A DNA stretch of 64,000 bases from Atlantibacter hermannii (GCA_900635495.1 LR134136.1:2542001-2606000); one strand, 5' to 3'. Numbered from the stretch's first letter, positions 8,628 through 17,789 are shown. Numbers and translations: made by a program. The notes: generated by a model not told the origin, from the sequence alone.

Positions 8628-9434
8628 ATGAAAAGAAGTCTGCAACATGGTGTTTTGTTCTCAGGATTACTCATCTGTGCGCCGACACACAGCGCAGAGT
8701 TGTCCGGTTTTGCCGGGCTGGGCGTCAGTGCGAGCCCCATTTACTCCGGTTCAAACCATATGGCAATGAGACCACTGCTAAAGGCGGGCGTGAATCTTCA
8801 AAGCGAAAAATGGGGACTATTTGGTTTGTCTACCGACGGCCTGATATGGGGGCTGACGCCGGACACCCCCTTTAGCGTAAGCCTGCTGTTAACACAAGAT
8901 GAGGCGCGCAAAGAGGTGTTTAACTACCCGTTTTCCAGCAGAAAAAACCGCGATCTACAAGGAATGGGTAACCTGTCTGCAGCGTTGATGGCGGGTACAG
9001 ACCTGCGCTACCAACTAGAAAACTGGGCGTTGTGGCTGCGCCTGTTAACCGCCACTGAAAAGCAGCGATATGGCGGCGAAGCACCGGGCAGAAGCCTGAT
9101 CGTCACGAGCGGCGCGGAAACCGAACTCTGGCGCTGGCAGAATGCCGCGCTATCGATCGGGGGCGACATAAGCTGGGCGAACAGTGGCTACCAGCAACGT
9201 CACTACGGTGTAACGGCGCAGCAGGCGCAACGCACCGATTTTGCAGTTTATTCCCCTTCGTCAGGCCTTCAGCAAGGAGGTTTGTATGCCGAAGTGGTAT
9301 GGCATTTCGATAAAAATCTGGCGGCAGGATTGACAAGCCGTGCGCAGTATCTGTTCGATGCAGCGGGGAGCAGCCCTCTGGTCAACAGCCGAATGCAGTA
9401 CACCCTGTCGTCACTGATTCAGTACACATTCTGA
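8628..9434 (+). CDS. MipA/OmpV family outer-membrane protein
   Basis: The 268-residue precursor has a signal peptide (MKRSLQHGVLFSGLLICAP, cleaved after HSA) and amphipathic beta strands. It shows the family pattern ASPIYSGSNHMAMRP near the N terminus and ends in an aromatic residue, LIQYTF, as expected for barrel insertion by Bam. MipA/OmpV proteins are outer-membrane barrels; MipA interacts with murein enzymes and others act in adhesion or osmotic response. GGAGAGG precedes the start. A serine hydrolase with an N-terminal membrane segment starts 9 bp downstream, suggesting an operon acting in the cell envelope. Confidence 0.85.
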   Translation: MKRSLQHGVLFSGLLICAPTHSAELSGFAGLGVSASPIYSGSNHMAMRPLLKAGVNLQSEKWGLFGLSTDGLIWGLTPDTPFSVSLLLTQDEARKEVFNYPFSSRKNRDLQGMGNLSAALMAGTDLRYQLENWALWLRLLTATEKQRYGGEAPGRSLIVTSGAETELWRWQNAALSIGGDISWANSGYQQRHYGVTAQQAQRTDFAVYSPSSGLQQGGLYAEVVWHFDKNLAAGLTSRAQYLFDAAGSSPLVNSRMQYTLSSLIQYTF

Positions 9435-9443
9435 GGCGGAGCC

Positions 9444-10558
9444 ATGAGCAAATGTCACTTTCGCAGCCGCGCGCGACTGCTTGCTGCGAGCGCGGTATTT
9501 ATCGCACTGATTGCCGCCGGTATTTACCTGCAACCTGGTTTCAGCACTCCGTCTCCTCGCCAGACAGGAGACGCCAGTTTGGTGTCGTTTTTAACGCCGT
9601 TATTGAAAGGATCGCGAGGCAGCGTCGCCGCCGCGCTAATTACTCCGCGCGGTGTACAGTACGCCCTCTGGGACAGTGATTACAACCAGCAATATGAAAT
9701 CGCCAGCCTGACCAAAACCATGACCAGCAGTTTACTGATGGACGCGTTTCGCCGGGGTGAGGCGACAGCGCAAACCCGCGTCGGGATCTTATTCCTGAAA
9801 TCAGCGGCCCGGCGCGAGAAAATTACCCTTGAGCAACTGGCATCGCATCGCTCTGGTCTGCCGCCGCTTGCCTCATCGCTGCGCCAGAAGATCCGGGTGA
9901 TCAGACAGATAATCCTGCGTGAAAACTTCTGGGAGTATGACGAAAAATCAGTCATCGAAATGGTGAATAACACCCGCTTAGCCACGCCCGCCAGATTTGA
10001 TTATTCCAATACCGGCTACGCCTTACTGGGACTTGCGCTGTCGCGAGCAGCGCATCAGACTTTTAATTCGCTGTTGCAAACGAGGGTTTTTGCGCAGGCG
10101 AAAATGACAAACAGCGTTGTTGCCGAAGCATTAACCCCCGGCACGCCCACGTTTCACCACGGTTGGGCGGTGTCCGGATTTGCCGAAGCGCCATGGATAC
10201 AGAACGCGTTCACGCCGGCTGCCGGTGTGCGGTCGACCATCGTCGATATGGCGCATTATGCGCAGGCCTTACTGGCGGGTAAACTTGCCGGTAACGCAGC
10301 AATGCAGCCACGCTTTGCCACTGACGATGCAGATTCACGCGTGGGTTATGCCTGGTTTACCACCCGTATTCGTGGGCGAGACATCACCTGGCACGACGGT
10401 GAATCCTCTGGCTTTGCTCCGCCATTGCGGTCGATCCACAGCAACGATCCGCCGTAGTGATCCTCTCAGATACCGCGTGGCCCGTTATTGGTCCGGCCAT
10501 GCGCCTGTTGTTAACGCAGACTCCTGCTAATACGGAAGCTCATCATGAACTGGATTGA
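9444..10558 (+). CDS. beta-lactamase-family serine hydrolase (one frameshift)
   Basis: An N-terminal hydrophobic segment (residues 12-30) suggests export or anchoring. The penicillin-binding/beta-lactamase fold follows: SLTK catalytic Ser-Lys motif near residue 88, YSN motif in FDYSNTGYALLG near 190, and the third motif HDGESSGF near residue 320. The frame breaks near 10420. The other frame continues AIAVDPQQRSAVVILSD to a TGA at 10556-10558, giving about 371 residues. Class C-like hydrolases of this kind include D-alanyl-D-alanine carboxypeptidases and esterases. It follows the MipA/OmpV gene by 9 bp and overlaps the next reading frame, consistent with an operon. Confidence 0.8.
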
Positions 10559-10922
10559 TATGTCGTGGGCAATATTAACCTTTGTCTCAGTTATTCTGTT
10601 TATTTGCGGCTCATGGGTCGCGCATTACAAAATACGGTTGTTGAACTATATCTTGTTAGCTTTGATTGTCATTTATTGTGCCGAAATGATGCAGACAATC
10701 ACGCATCTGACCAAGACCGGTTATCTGTTCAGAATGCTGACATGGACCGTTCAGGCGTCGTTTATTGGCCGTAAGTGTTTATCGCGCATGGCCAGTACCC
10801 TGGTTAACGCGCAGCCCGCGCGTACTGTCGGCTGGCAAGATTGCCATTTCGCTGATGCTTATGTCATGCTTGAGCATGCTGGTTTTAAAATAGAATCCTT
10901 AATTCAGGAAGGTACAAAGTGA
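10545..10922 (+). CDS. small membrane protein of unknown function
   Basis: The 125-residue frame begins MNWIDMSWAILTFVSVIL and has two clear membrane helices (residues 8-24 and 32-48). A soluble tail with AYVMLEHAGFKIESLIQEGT follows. It overlaps the end of the serine hydrolase by 14 bases and the next gene by 4 bases (GTGA), which strongly suggests translational coupling. I do not recognise the family. The change in character around residue 75 could reflect another frameshift. Confidence 0.55.
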   Translation: MNWIDMSWAILTFVSVILFICGSWVAHYKIRLLNYILLALIVIYCAEMMQTITHLTKTGYLFRMLTWTVQASFIGRKCLSRMASTLVNAQPARTVGWQDCHFADAYVMLEHAGFKIESLIQEGTK

Positions 10923-11452
10923 AAGATGTACGAAATAAACTCAGCCTGATATTTATCTCAGGGATATTACCGCTGTTTTTCATCCTCGCCTTAATTACAC
11001 CGCTGTGGTTATATTTTTCCGGTGAGTCTTTTTTTATTTCCAGCATGCTTCAATTTGCCGAAATGCAAGCAGAAAGCCAGCCAGTGGCTGCCGTATCGTC
11101 GCTTCACCAGTTACTGCTGTTGATAATTCTCTATTTCCCCGTTGGGTTATTTGCTTTTGCTATCTGGCAGGGAATGCAGGTGATGCGCCTGGTTGGTAAA
11201 CGGCAAATCCTCAACCTGGCCATGGCGCGTTGTGTACGTACAATTGCATTGATGATGCTAAGTCTTGGCATTGTATTGCCGGTGTGCCGCTTTTTAATAC
11301 CGCTAGTTGTCTGGTGGCCGGAAAAATATTACCAGATCACCGTTCTGGTTGGCGATGTGATCCTTTTACTCACCGGCGGCTTGTTATTCGTTACGTTTCA
11401 CGCCATGCTTGCGGGGATCAAAGCAGAAGAAGAAGCTAAGGGGTTTATCTGA
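10919..11452 (+). CDS. DUF2975 membrane protein
   Basis: This 177-residue protein starts at a GTG that overlaps the upstream stop. It has four membrane helices, around residues 9-30, 62-84, 105-125 and 140-162, and ends in a charged AGIKAEEEAKGFI tail. This is the DUF2975 architecture. DUF2975 genes are commonly paired with a small XRE regulator of the YozG type, and that partner follows here after 2 bp. The role is unknown; the pair resembles a membrane protein with a dedicated repressor. Confidence 0.85.
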   Translation: MKDVRNKLSLIFISGILPLFFILALITPLWLYFSGESFFISSMLQFAEMQAESQPVAAVSSLHQLLLLIILYFPVGLFAFAIWQGMQVMRLVGKRQILNLAMARCVRTIALMMLSLGIVLPVCRFLIPLVVWWPEKYYQITVLVGDVILLLTGGLLFVTFHAMLAGIKAEEEAKGFI

Positions 11453-11454
11453 CT

Positions 11455-11682
11455 ATGGCTGTGGTGGTTCATCTGGACAAACTGCTGGTAGAGAAAAAAA
11501 TGACGTCCAGAGCGCTGGCAGCCTTTATTGGTATTACCGAGCAAAACCTCTCACTGCTCAAGTCTGGCAAAGTAAAAGGGATTCGATTCGATACGCTGGC
11601 GAAAATTTGTGAAGCCATGGAGTGCCAGCCCGGTGACATTATCTCCTGGGAACCCGACATCGCTGTGCCAGACGAAGACTGA
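11455..11682 (+). CDS. small XRE-family regulator (YozG-like)
   Basis: The 75-residue product is a single helix-turn-helix domain: LDKLLVEKKMTSRALAAFIG, then TEQNLSLLKSGKVKGIRFDT, and AKICEAMECQPGDIISW. It matches the Cro/C1-type regulators that accompany DUF2975 genes. It starts 2 bp after the DUF2975 stop codon, so the two are co-translated. It probably represses its own operon, but no operator could be assigned. Confidence 0.9.
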   Translation: MAVVVHLDKLLVEKKMTSRALAAFIGITEQNLSLLKSGKVKGIRFDTLAKICEAMECQPGDIISWEPDIAVPDED

Positions 11683-12400
11683 CGCTGTAGACTCGTTGCA
11701 GACAATAGAAACCGACAACATCGCTGCTGTCGGATTTTTATTTACGACTCGAATCAGGCATTCTGTAACTGCTGACCACAGACAACCACACTTGTCAGCA
11801 GAATTTTGACGCCCTCCAGATAAACGGTTTGATTCAGCAACGTCAGTTTCAGGCAGGTCACAGCGTCCTGTTTGGTTCGAATAATATTTTGTTTTCACTT
11901 CTCTTTCTCATTGAAAGGCCTGTTCCCCACTGATTAACACACCACTATGTTAGTAATGTCTTCATTTGACCCTGACCCCGCAGATTAGTCATTCCGATGT
12001 TAGCAACGTCCGCTCCTGGCACAAATCAGTCAGTCGCAAGACGGGCATGTCCACTATGCGCGAGGAACGGACGGTCGACATGCTCTCTTACTTATGCACA
12101 GTAACGGCAGTTGAGGATGTAAGCCTGTAACCGCTCGTCGTGACGGCCCACTGCCAGATGATTATCACTGAGGTTTGGCCCGGCAATGGCGGGCATCCCG
12201 CGTTCTGAGACTTCACACTTCCGTCCTTTCTGCTGCCTTAAACCCTTCATCTATACTGACTATTCAAGTAGTTATTTGCATACGTCTTTACGCAAGGTTA
12301 ATGACGTGCGCGTGTAAATGCCCTGTTTAACAGATCGTTGCGGGTCTACACCCTAATAAAGCTTAAGCAATAAAAACTTTATTTTTCCGGGAGATAGTTA
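11683..12400. other. gene-free interval of about 720 bp
   Basis: No coding frame with family resemblance was found on either strand. A hairpin follows the XRE gene near 11700-11740 (ACAATAGAAACCGACAACA with TGCTGTCGGATTTTT), which may be its terminator. The interval also holds a diverged copy of the dispersed repeat at 11992. Confidence 0.5.
11992..12030. repeat. dispersed intergenic repeat, copy 2
   Basis: TTCCGATGTTAGCAACGTCC and the following CGCTCCTGGCACAAA align with the repeat at 6920. Here the right arm is decayed, so the hairpin is weak. Confidence 0.55.
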
Positions 12401-12874
12401 ATGAAAATAACCAGTTTTGTTTATTCCGCCCTGATTGGACTTGTCGCCAGTTGCCGTTCCATGACGCCAATGGCGGCCATCGCTGCAGCACGCATTAAAA
12501 AGCGCGACACACCGGGCCGTCTTTTACTGCTGGACCGTCCGCTATTCAAATTCGGGGCGTTAGCAATGGGTATCGGTGAACTCTTTGGCGACAAGATGAA
12601 GTCAGCACCAGACCGCACCGTATTTTTGGGCATGTCAGCACGCGTGGCGAGTGCCGGGATTGCGGGTGCCGCCCTTGCACCCAGCGGAAAAGAAAAAACC
12701 GGGGCAGCGATCGCTATCTCAACCGCTGTGCCACTTGCTTATGCCACGCTTGCGGCACGCAAAAAAGCCGTGTCAGGCATTGGGCAGACCCGGAGTGGTC
12801 TGGTGGAAGATACCCTTATCGTTGCTCTCGGAGCAGCAGTGGTCTTTCTCGCAACGCGTCCAACGCGTCGTTAA
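12401..12874 (+). CDS. DUF4126 family membrane protein
   Basis: The 157-residue protein has a conserved N-terminal LIGLVASCRSMTPMAAIAA segment, a KFGALAMGIGELFGDKM segment and several short hydrophobic helices, ending in a predicted membrane helix (EDTLIVALGAAVVFLA). This is the DUF4126 pattern. GGGAGATAGTTA precedes the ATG. It is monocistronic, with long non-coding flanks. Its function is not known. Confidence 0.75.
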   Translation: MKITSFVYSALIGLVASCRSMTPMAAIAAARIKKRDTPGRLLLLDRPLFKFGALAMGIGELFGDKMKSAPDRTVFLGMSARVASAGIAGAALAPSGKEKTGAAIAISTAVPLAYATLAARKKAVSGIGQTRSGLVEDTLIVALGAAVVFLATRPTRR

Positions 12875-12949
12875 ACGCACTCTGTACTCAAGGAAGGGTC
12901 CCGGCACAGCTTATGGCCGTTCTCCCAAATAAGTCGAATGTGAAATCGT

Positions 12950-12986
12950 GCTCGTTCCCTGGCTCGGGTAGCCGGACGACGAGCAC
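12950..12986. repeat. inverted repeat GTGCTCGT/ACGAGCAC
   Basis: Two perfect 8-bp arms are separated by about 20 bases that contain smaller GC-rich complementarity. There is no T run. It lies between the DUF4126 gene and the end of the minus-strand PAS-PAS receptor. Confidence 0.5.
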
Positions 12987-13069
12987 AACTCCGCCAGTAA
13001 ATTAAGGAAGACGGCTTACGGGAGTGGGATCCCTTACCACAATGTCCGTCTGTTTCAGCCGTATTCTCA

Positions 13070-14377
13070 TTAACCGGCTTTTACGGCCAGGGCGACATCC
13101 TTAACCGCATTCTCAACGCCAGCGGCATTTTTCTGAATGCTGGCGATCACCTCCCCGGCTTCACGCATCAGCGTCACCCCTTCGCGGGTATGCAGCAGGT
13201 TGTTTTCAATCCCATTCAGCACCGCTTTAGCCAGTTGATTATTGCTGGCCACGACCCGTTCAATTTCTTCGGTTGCACTGCTGACGCTTGCTGCAAGCAT
13301 CCGCACTTCTGCGGCCACGACAGCAAAACTTTTTCCGGACGCGCCCGCCCTCGCGGCTTCGATGGCGGCATTCAGGGCAATAAGCCGGGTCTGCATGGCA
13401 AAGCTGCGGATGGTCTCAACCATACCGTCAATACTGTCAGACTGATTGTTAAGCCGGGATACATCACCGGACACCGCGCCCATCCCCTGCGCGATGGTGT
13501 CAATCATGCGGATGCTGTTTTCAATGACGCTGGCACCGGTCTGCGCGCTTCCGTGCGTCTGCACCGCCATATCCCACGCATGCACAGCCGCCTCCTGTTC
13601 TTTCTGGTTACGCATGACATCTGCCGTGACGTCTGTTGCGAATTTCACAATCTTATAAAGTTGCCCGTCACTGTTAAAAACCGGATTGTAAGTGGCGCGA
13701 AGCCACAGCGGCTCTCCCCGACGGTTAAGGCGCGGAAACTGGCCGGAGAAAAACTCCCCCTGATTCAACCGCTCCCAGAACTGGCGTATTCATCGCTTTT
13801 TGAAAGCGTCTCTGAACAGAACAGACGATGGTGCCTGCCGATGACGTCATTCCGTTTATAGCCGTAGTCGTGAGGAAGTTTTCATTGGCTTCAAGCACGA
13901 TACCTTCGGGCTGAAAGAGATGATCGCCATAGAGCGGCTAATGGCATTGACGACGGCTTCCTGCTCAAGCGCAACCTGTATACGGTGAGAAATATCGGCA
14001 GCAATTTTAATCACTCTGGTCACCCGGCCCCGCCTGTCCGTTACAGGGATATAACTGGCTTCCAGCCATACGGGACGCTGCCCTTTTGCCAGACGCAAAT
14101 ATTTACCGCTAAAGCTTTCGCCGCTGGCAAGGCGCTGCCAGAAGTGACCGTACTCCGGTGAGTTTATCAACGCAGGCGGGCAAAATATCCGATGGTGTTG
14201 GCCGATTATTTCGTCGGCTTTATAACCCATCGTGGAAAGAAAAAGCGGGCTGGCTTTATGTATTATCCCTTCCGGACTGAATTCAATGACAGGCTTATTC
14301 TGACAAAGCGCATTATACGAAGCCGCTGAACGCAGGCGGCCAAGAGAAAAGAGATGTTTTAGGGAAAGCATACGCAT
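13070..14377 (-). CDS. soluble PAS-PAS methyl-accepting chemotaxis protein, BdlA-like (three frame breaks)
   Basis: Joining the frames gives about 430 residues. The first PAS domain contains VIEFSPEGIIHKASPLFLS and IGQHHRIFCPPALINSPEYG. The second PAS contains IVLEANENFLTTT and IGRHHRLFCSETLSKSDEY, then FWERLNQGEFFSGQFPRLNR. The C terminus is an MCP signalling domain with the hairpin TRLIALNAAIEAARAGASGK. There is no transmembrane segment or HAMP domain. This PAS-PAS-MCP order is that of Pseudomonas BdlA, which links redox or energy state to biofilm dispersion. The breaks at about 13895, 13850 and 13795 fall within otherwise conserved sequence, so they look like sequence errors. The start at 14377 is chosen from the protein pattern only. 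Confidence 0.8.
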
Positions 14378-14556
14378 CAGATTTACCGGGTAATGTAAGG
14401 ACTGAGAGGTTATCGGCAATCTTGCTGGCAGCGTTATATATTGCTGTGATAGCTGAAGATAATTAATGATTACTTATGTTTTCAGGCGTCTGAAGCGTCT
14501 CTGTAACGCCTGATTTTCAGGACCGCGTCGGGAGCCCCCTTTGCGCGTGCGTGGGC

Positions 14557-15011
14557 CTATCTGAGAAGCTTCCGGAACAGCGTAATCAGAGAGTGTCCAT
14601 TATCGCCAAGCGGCGTAAAGAAATTTTTATCGGTTGCTTCCACCACCTGCACGGCCTGTTCAGCCAGCTCCCGCCCCGTTTTTGTTACGCTGATCACTCT
14701 GGAGCGCGTGTCCGTGGGATGGGCAATACGGCCAGATGCCCTGCCTTTTCAAGAGTCCGTACCACCTGAGAAACCGTCATCGTATCGCTCCCGGTGAGTT
14801 GTGAGAGTCGAATTTGTGTCAGCGGCTCCTTTTCCTCAAACCAGCTGGCGACCGCCAGTACAACAAACTGCGTGTGCGTCAGGCCTAAAGGTTGCAGAGC
14901 GTTTCGCTGCTCACGTTGCCAGCTGTTTGATACCCGCCACAGCAAATAACCCGGGCTGTCGTCCGGGCCTTCAAAGGCACTGGCAAGCGGCTTATTACTT
15001 TCAGGTGCCAT
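14557..15011 (-). CDS. MarR-family transcriptional regulator (one frameshift)
   Basis: The protein starts MAPESNKPLASAFEGPDD and has the MarR winged helix: GLTHTQFVVLAVASWF, then TQIRLSQLTGSDTMTVSQVV and RTLEKAGHLAVL. The frame breaks near 14720. The alternative frame continues GRIAHPTDTRSRVISVTK, the wing with the conserved DxRxR, then GRELAEQAVQVVEATDKNFF to a stop at 14557. That gives about 151 residues, normal for MarR. The start codon directly follows the TAA of the upstream SRPBCC gene (TAAATG), so translation is coupled. The regulator probably controls this two-gene operon. Confidence 0.85.
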
Positions 15012-15455
15012 TTACTTTACCCCTTTTTCCACAAGGTATTTCTCCAGTCCCGCCATCACCTCAGGGAAATCTGCGCTAATCCCCTCTCCGAATGCCTGGG
15101 CCTGAGGCCCCTGCGTGGTGATGGCATAAATCAGAGTGCACTGACCAGTGGCGGTAACCTCAATACGATGTTCAACGGTGACGCGTGTATCATCTACCCA
15201 GGTTTCATCAATGAAATATTTCTCTTGAGCAACCTCGCTCAGCCGACTACGTACCACCTCGCCCTCCGGTAATTCCATGGTAAACGCAGTGCCGGTAGTA
15301 AACGGTCCTTCGATATCAATCGACTTCACGCCTGGATTCCAGTCTTTCCAGTTCGCGGTGTCGACAAACGCCTGCCAGATAGCTTGTGGGTTGCTGTTAA
15401 CCGTGCGCGTATAGGTTTTACGCCAGACATTCTCGTTATTCATAAGACGGCCCAT
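15012..15455 (-). CDS. SRPBCC (START/AHSA1-like) ligand-binding protein
   Basis: The product of about 143-147 residues has the helix-grip features of SRPBCC proteins: AIWQAFVDTANWKDWNPGVK near the N terminus, a run of beta strands (TAFTMELPEGEVVRSRL, YFIDETWVDDTRVTVEHRI), and a long C-terminal helix FPEVMAGLEKYLVEK. Two starts are possible, 15455 and 15443; MNNENVW at 15443 fits homologues better. Such proteins bind hydrophobic ligands. Directly coupled to a MarR regulator, it may modify or sequester the ligand that the regulator senses. This role is inferred from arrangement only. Confidence 0.8.
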   Translation of the reverse strand: MGRLMNNENVWRKTYTRTVNSNPQAIWQAFVDTANWKDWNPGVKSIDIEGPFTTGTAFTMELPEGEVVRSRLSEVAQEKYFIDETWVDDTRVTVEHRIEVTATGQCTLIYAITTQGPQAQAFGEGISADFPEVMAGLEKYLVEKGVK

Positions 15456-15474
15456 CAGAGTTAGTAAGTGAACA

Positions 15475-15493
15475 TATAATATGTATACTTATA
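15475..15493. promoter_or_regulatory. candidate MarR operator (TATAA-N9-TTATA)
   Basis: A 5-bp inverted repeat with an internal GTATAC palindrome lies about 20-30 bp upstream of the SRPBCC start, where the operon promoter should be. MarR proteins bind AT-rich palindromes of this size. No binding has been shown. Confidence 0.4.
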
Positions 15494-15955
15494 GTGCGGT
15501 GGCAGCATCCTTGTCAAACGCCCTTTTCGTTCAGGCTGAAACTGCCTTGTGCAGGACAGCACGGCAGCCACAGCTAACAGGGTCCGTTCCGGTTATTTAA
15601 ATCAGGCCTGGCCCCCTTGAGTGTGCGCCGCCATACGATGGGAATTACGTTAAACCGCGCTCTGACACTCTGGCGGAAAGAGAGCGGGGACTGGCATCCG
15701 GCAAGGGCGGAGACCACGTCAATGCTGTGTTAAAGACGCCCCTTTGCATCACCATAAAATGAAAAAAGCCCGCTGACAGGCGGGCTTTAACGTGGCGCTT
15801 ACAGGCTGATACCGCTTAATTTTCTGTGGTACCCGCCTCTTTGCGCATCAGTCATTGTGGTGGCCTTCCCTGAGAGTGGCCTGCGCCCTGTTTACTGGCA
15901 CCTCGCCGTTCTGACCGCACTGGCGACACGGGAAGAAACGGGCCGTTACGTGACA
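15494..15955. other. gene-free interval of about 460 bp
   Basis: No supported coding frame was found. It holds a rho-independent terminator at 15762 that reads on the minus strand. Confidence 0.55.
15762..15790 (-). terminator. rho-independent terminator
   Basis: The stem AAAGCCCGC/GCGGGCTTT has a six-base loop, and on the minus strand it is followed by a T run. It lies about 165 bp downstream of the stop of the secreted-protein gene at 15956, its most likely user. Confidence 0.8.
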
Positions 15956-16570
15956 TTAAAACTGCGGTTTGGTGGCCTTTTGCTGATTCATATATTTCCA
16001 GACCGCGTTATGCCAGTCAGGATCGTATAATTTCAGGGTTGTGCTGCCAACGGTCAGTGAGGCTGTATCAGTTTCACATCCCATGCCTGACGTAGGCATC
16101 GGTTTTTCGCACCATACCGGGTTCATGCCGCCGCTTGAAATCGGTCCATATTTCGCGATTGCAGCTTCCTTCATCGACGTTTCGTTCTCTTTTGTCCAGG
16201 GGATCTCATACGTGATTAAGGACGCAGCCATAGGGTTGTTTTTGTCGTAAGGCACACGAGGCTCAAAACTGACCTGCATCCGCGTACCGTTTTGGTCATA
16301 AACAAGGGTCTGAATCTGTTGACTCCCGGTAATAATGGTTGCGACCTGATTGTTGCTGGACGTTGACGCTCTGATTTTGTCTGCTGAGACACCAAAATTT
16401 TTCTGCATTGCCGCACGCGCTTCTTCAACGCCCATGCCTGTTTTGACGCCAGCCACATCAAAGGATCTCACATCAACTGCCCGAACCGGTTGCGCGGCAT
16501 GGGCAGAAGAAACGAGACAAGGCAGAGCGATTAACAGTGCGGATGGCAACGCGGATAAATAGTTTTTCAT
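15956..16570 (-). CDS. exported protein of unknown function, cut off from its ribosome-binding site by an IS
   Basis: From the ATG at 16570 the protein has a clear signal peptide (MKNYLSALPSALLIALPC, cleaved after AHA) and a periplasmic body of about 180 residues. That body contains VDVRSFDVAGVKTGMGVEE, which suggests a SmpA/Omla-like helix after a strand, and later a GMGCETDTASLTVG segment; C-terminal cysteines could pair. An IS3-family element is inserted only 8 bp upstream of this ATG. The original leader, AAAGGA followed by ATGAAG, can be reassembled from the far side of the element at 17808-17815. The insertion therefore removed the native ribosome-binding site and promoter, and the gene is probably silent or poorly expressed. 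Confidence 0.7.
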   Translation of the reverse strand: MKNYLSALPSALLIALPCLVSSAHAAQPVRAVDVRSFDVAGVKTGMGVEEARAAMQKNFGVSADKIRASTSSNNQVATIITGSQQIQTLVYDQNGTRMQVSFEPRVPYDKNNPMAASLITYEIPWTKENETSMKEAAIAKYGPISSGGMNPVWCEKPMPTSGMGCETDTASLTVGSTTLKLYDPDWHNAVWKYMNQQKATKPQF

Positions 16571-16641
16571 CTTCATTCTGAATCGCCACGGGTTTAACAG
16601 ACACCTCAGAGTCATTTAAGATGGCTTAAAGAGAGGTGCCC

Positions 16642-16920
16642 ATGAGCGGTAAGCGTTATCCCGAAGAGTTTAAAACTGAAGCAGTCAAACAGGTTGTTGA
16701 TCGCGGTTATTCTGTTGCCAGCGTTGCAACACGTCTCGATATCACCACCCACAGCCTTTATGCCTGGATAAAGAAGTACGGTCCGGATTCTTCCACTAAT
16801 AAAGAACAGTCAGATGCTCAGGCCGAGATCCGCCGTCTCCAGAAAGAGCTGAAACGGGTTACCGACGAACGGGACATATTAAAAAAAGCCGCGGCGTACT
16901 TCGCAAAGCTGTCCGACTGA
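16642..16920 (+). CDS. IS3-family transposase OrfA (DNA-binding part)
   Basis: The 92-residue protein begins MSGKRYPEEFKTEAVKQVVD and holds a helix-turn-helix (YSVASVATRLDITTHSLYAW). A leucine-zipper coiled coil follows: SDAQAEIRRLQKELKRVTDE, then RDILKKAAAYFAKL. The frame opens six bases earlier with GTG, but GAGAGG placed before the ATG at 16642 supports this start. A run of seven A (16881-16887) in the codons TTA AAA AAA is the expected -1 slippage site for making the OrfAB transposase. OrfA alone usually acts as an inhibitor. Confidence 0.93.
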   Translation: MSGKRYPEEFKTEAVKQVVDRGYSVASVATRLDITTHSLYAWIKKYGPDSSTNKEQSDAQAEIRRLQKELKRVTDERDILKKAAAYFAKLSD

Positions 16921-17789
16921 GGTACGCCTTTATCCGTGACAACTCCTGTTGCTGGCCTGTTCGCCTGCTCTGTCGGGTGCTGGATGTTCATCCCAGTGGT
17001 TTTTACGCCTGGCTTCAGCAGCCGCATTCACAACGCCATCAGGCAGACCTGAGACTGACAGGACAGATTAAACAGTTCTGGCTGGAATCGGGATGCGTCT
17101 ATGGTTATCGCAAAATCCATCTGGATCTGCGTGACAGCGGGCAACAGTGCGGAGTAAACAGAGTCTGGAGACTGATGAAACGTGTCGGAATAAAGGCTCA
17201 GGTCGGATACCGAAGCCCGCGGGCACGTAAAGGCGAGGCCAGTATCGTGTCACCCAACAGGCTCCAGCGACAGTTCAATCCGGATGCTCCTGATGAGCGT
17301 TGGGTAACGGACATAACCTACATCAGGACCCACGAAGGCTGGCTGTATCTTGCCGTTGTTGTTGATCTGTTCTCACGCAAAATTATCGGCTGGTCCATGC
17401 AATCCCGGATGACAAAGGACATTGTCCTGAACGCACTGCTGATGGCTGTATGGCGGCGTAATCCCGAAAAACAGGTGCTGGTTCATTCGGATCAGGGCAG
17501 TCAGTACACAAGCCATGAGTGGCAGTCGTTCCTGAAATCACACGGCCTGGAGGGTAGCATGAGCCGTCGCGGTAACTGCCATGATAATGCGGTTGCAGAA
17601 AGTTTTTTCCAGTTGTTGAAACGTGAACGGATAAAGAAAAAGATCTACGGAACGCGGGAAGAAGCCCGCAGTGATATTTTTGATTACATCGAAATGTTTT
17701 ATAACAGTAAGCGTCGGCATGGTTCTAGCGAACAGATGTCACCGACAGAATATGAAAACCAGTATTATCAACGGCTCGGAAGTGTCTAG
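16893..17789 (+). CDS. IS3-family transposase OrfB (DDE catalytic part)
   Basis: OrfB lies in the -1 frame relative to OrfA and is made as an OrfAB fusion; the first internal ATG is at 16977. It has the HTH_21-type region LDVHPSGFYAWLQQ and YGYRKIHLDL. The DDE core follows: the first Asp in ERWVTDITYIRT, the second in VHSDQGSQYTS, and the Glu in NCHDNAVAESFFQLLKRE. The C-terminal YNSKRRHGSSEQMSPTEYE is typical of IS3. All three catalytic residues are present and the frame is intact. Confidence 0.92.
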   Translation, partial: GVLRKAVRLRYAFIRDNSCCWPVRLLCRVLDVHPSGFYAWLQQPHSQRHQADLRLTGQIKQFWLESGCVYGYRKIHLDLRDSGQQCGVNRVWRLMKRVGIKAQVGYRSPRARKGEASIVSPNRLQRQFNPDAPDERWVTDITYIRTHEGWLYLAVVVDLFSRKIIGWSMQSRMTKDIVLNALLMAVWRRNPEKQVLVHSDQGSQYTSHEWQSFLKSHGLEGSMSRRGNCHDNAVAESFFQLLKRERIKKKIYGTREEARSDIFDYIEMFYNSKRRHGSSEQMSPTEYENQYYQRLGSV

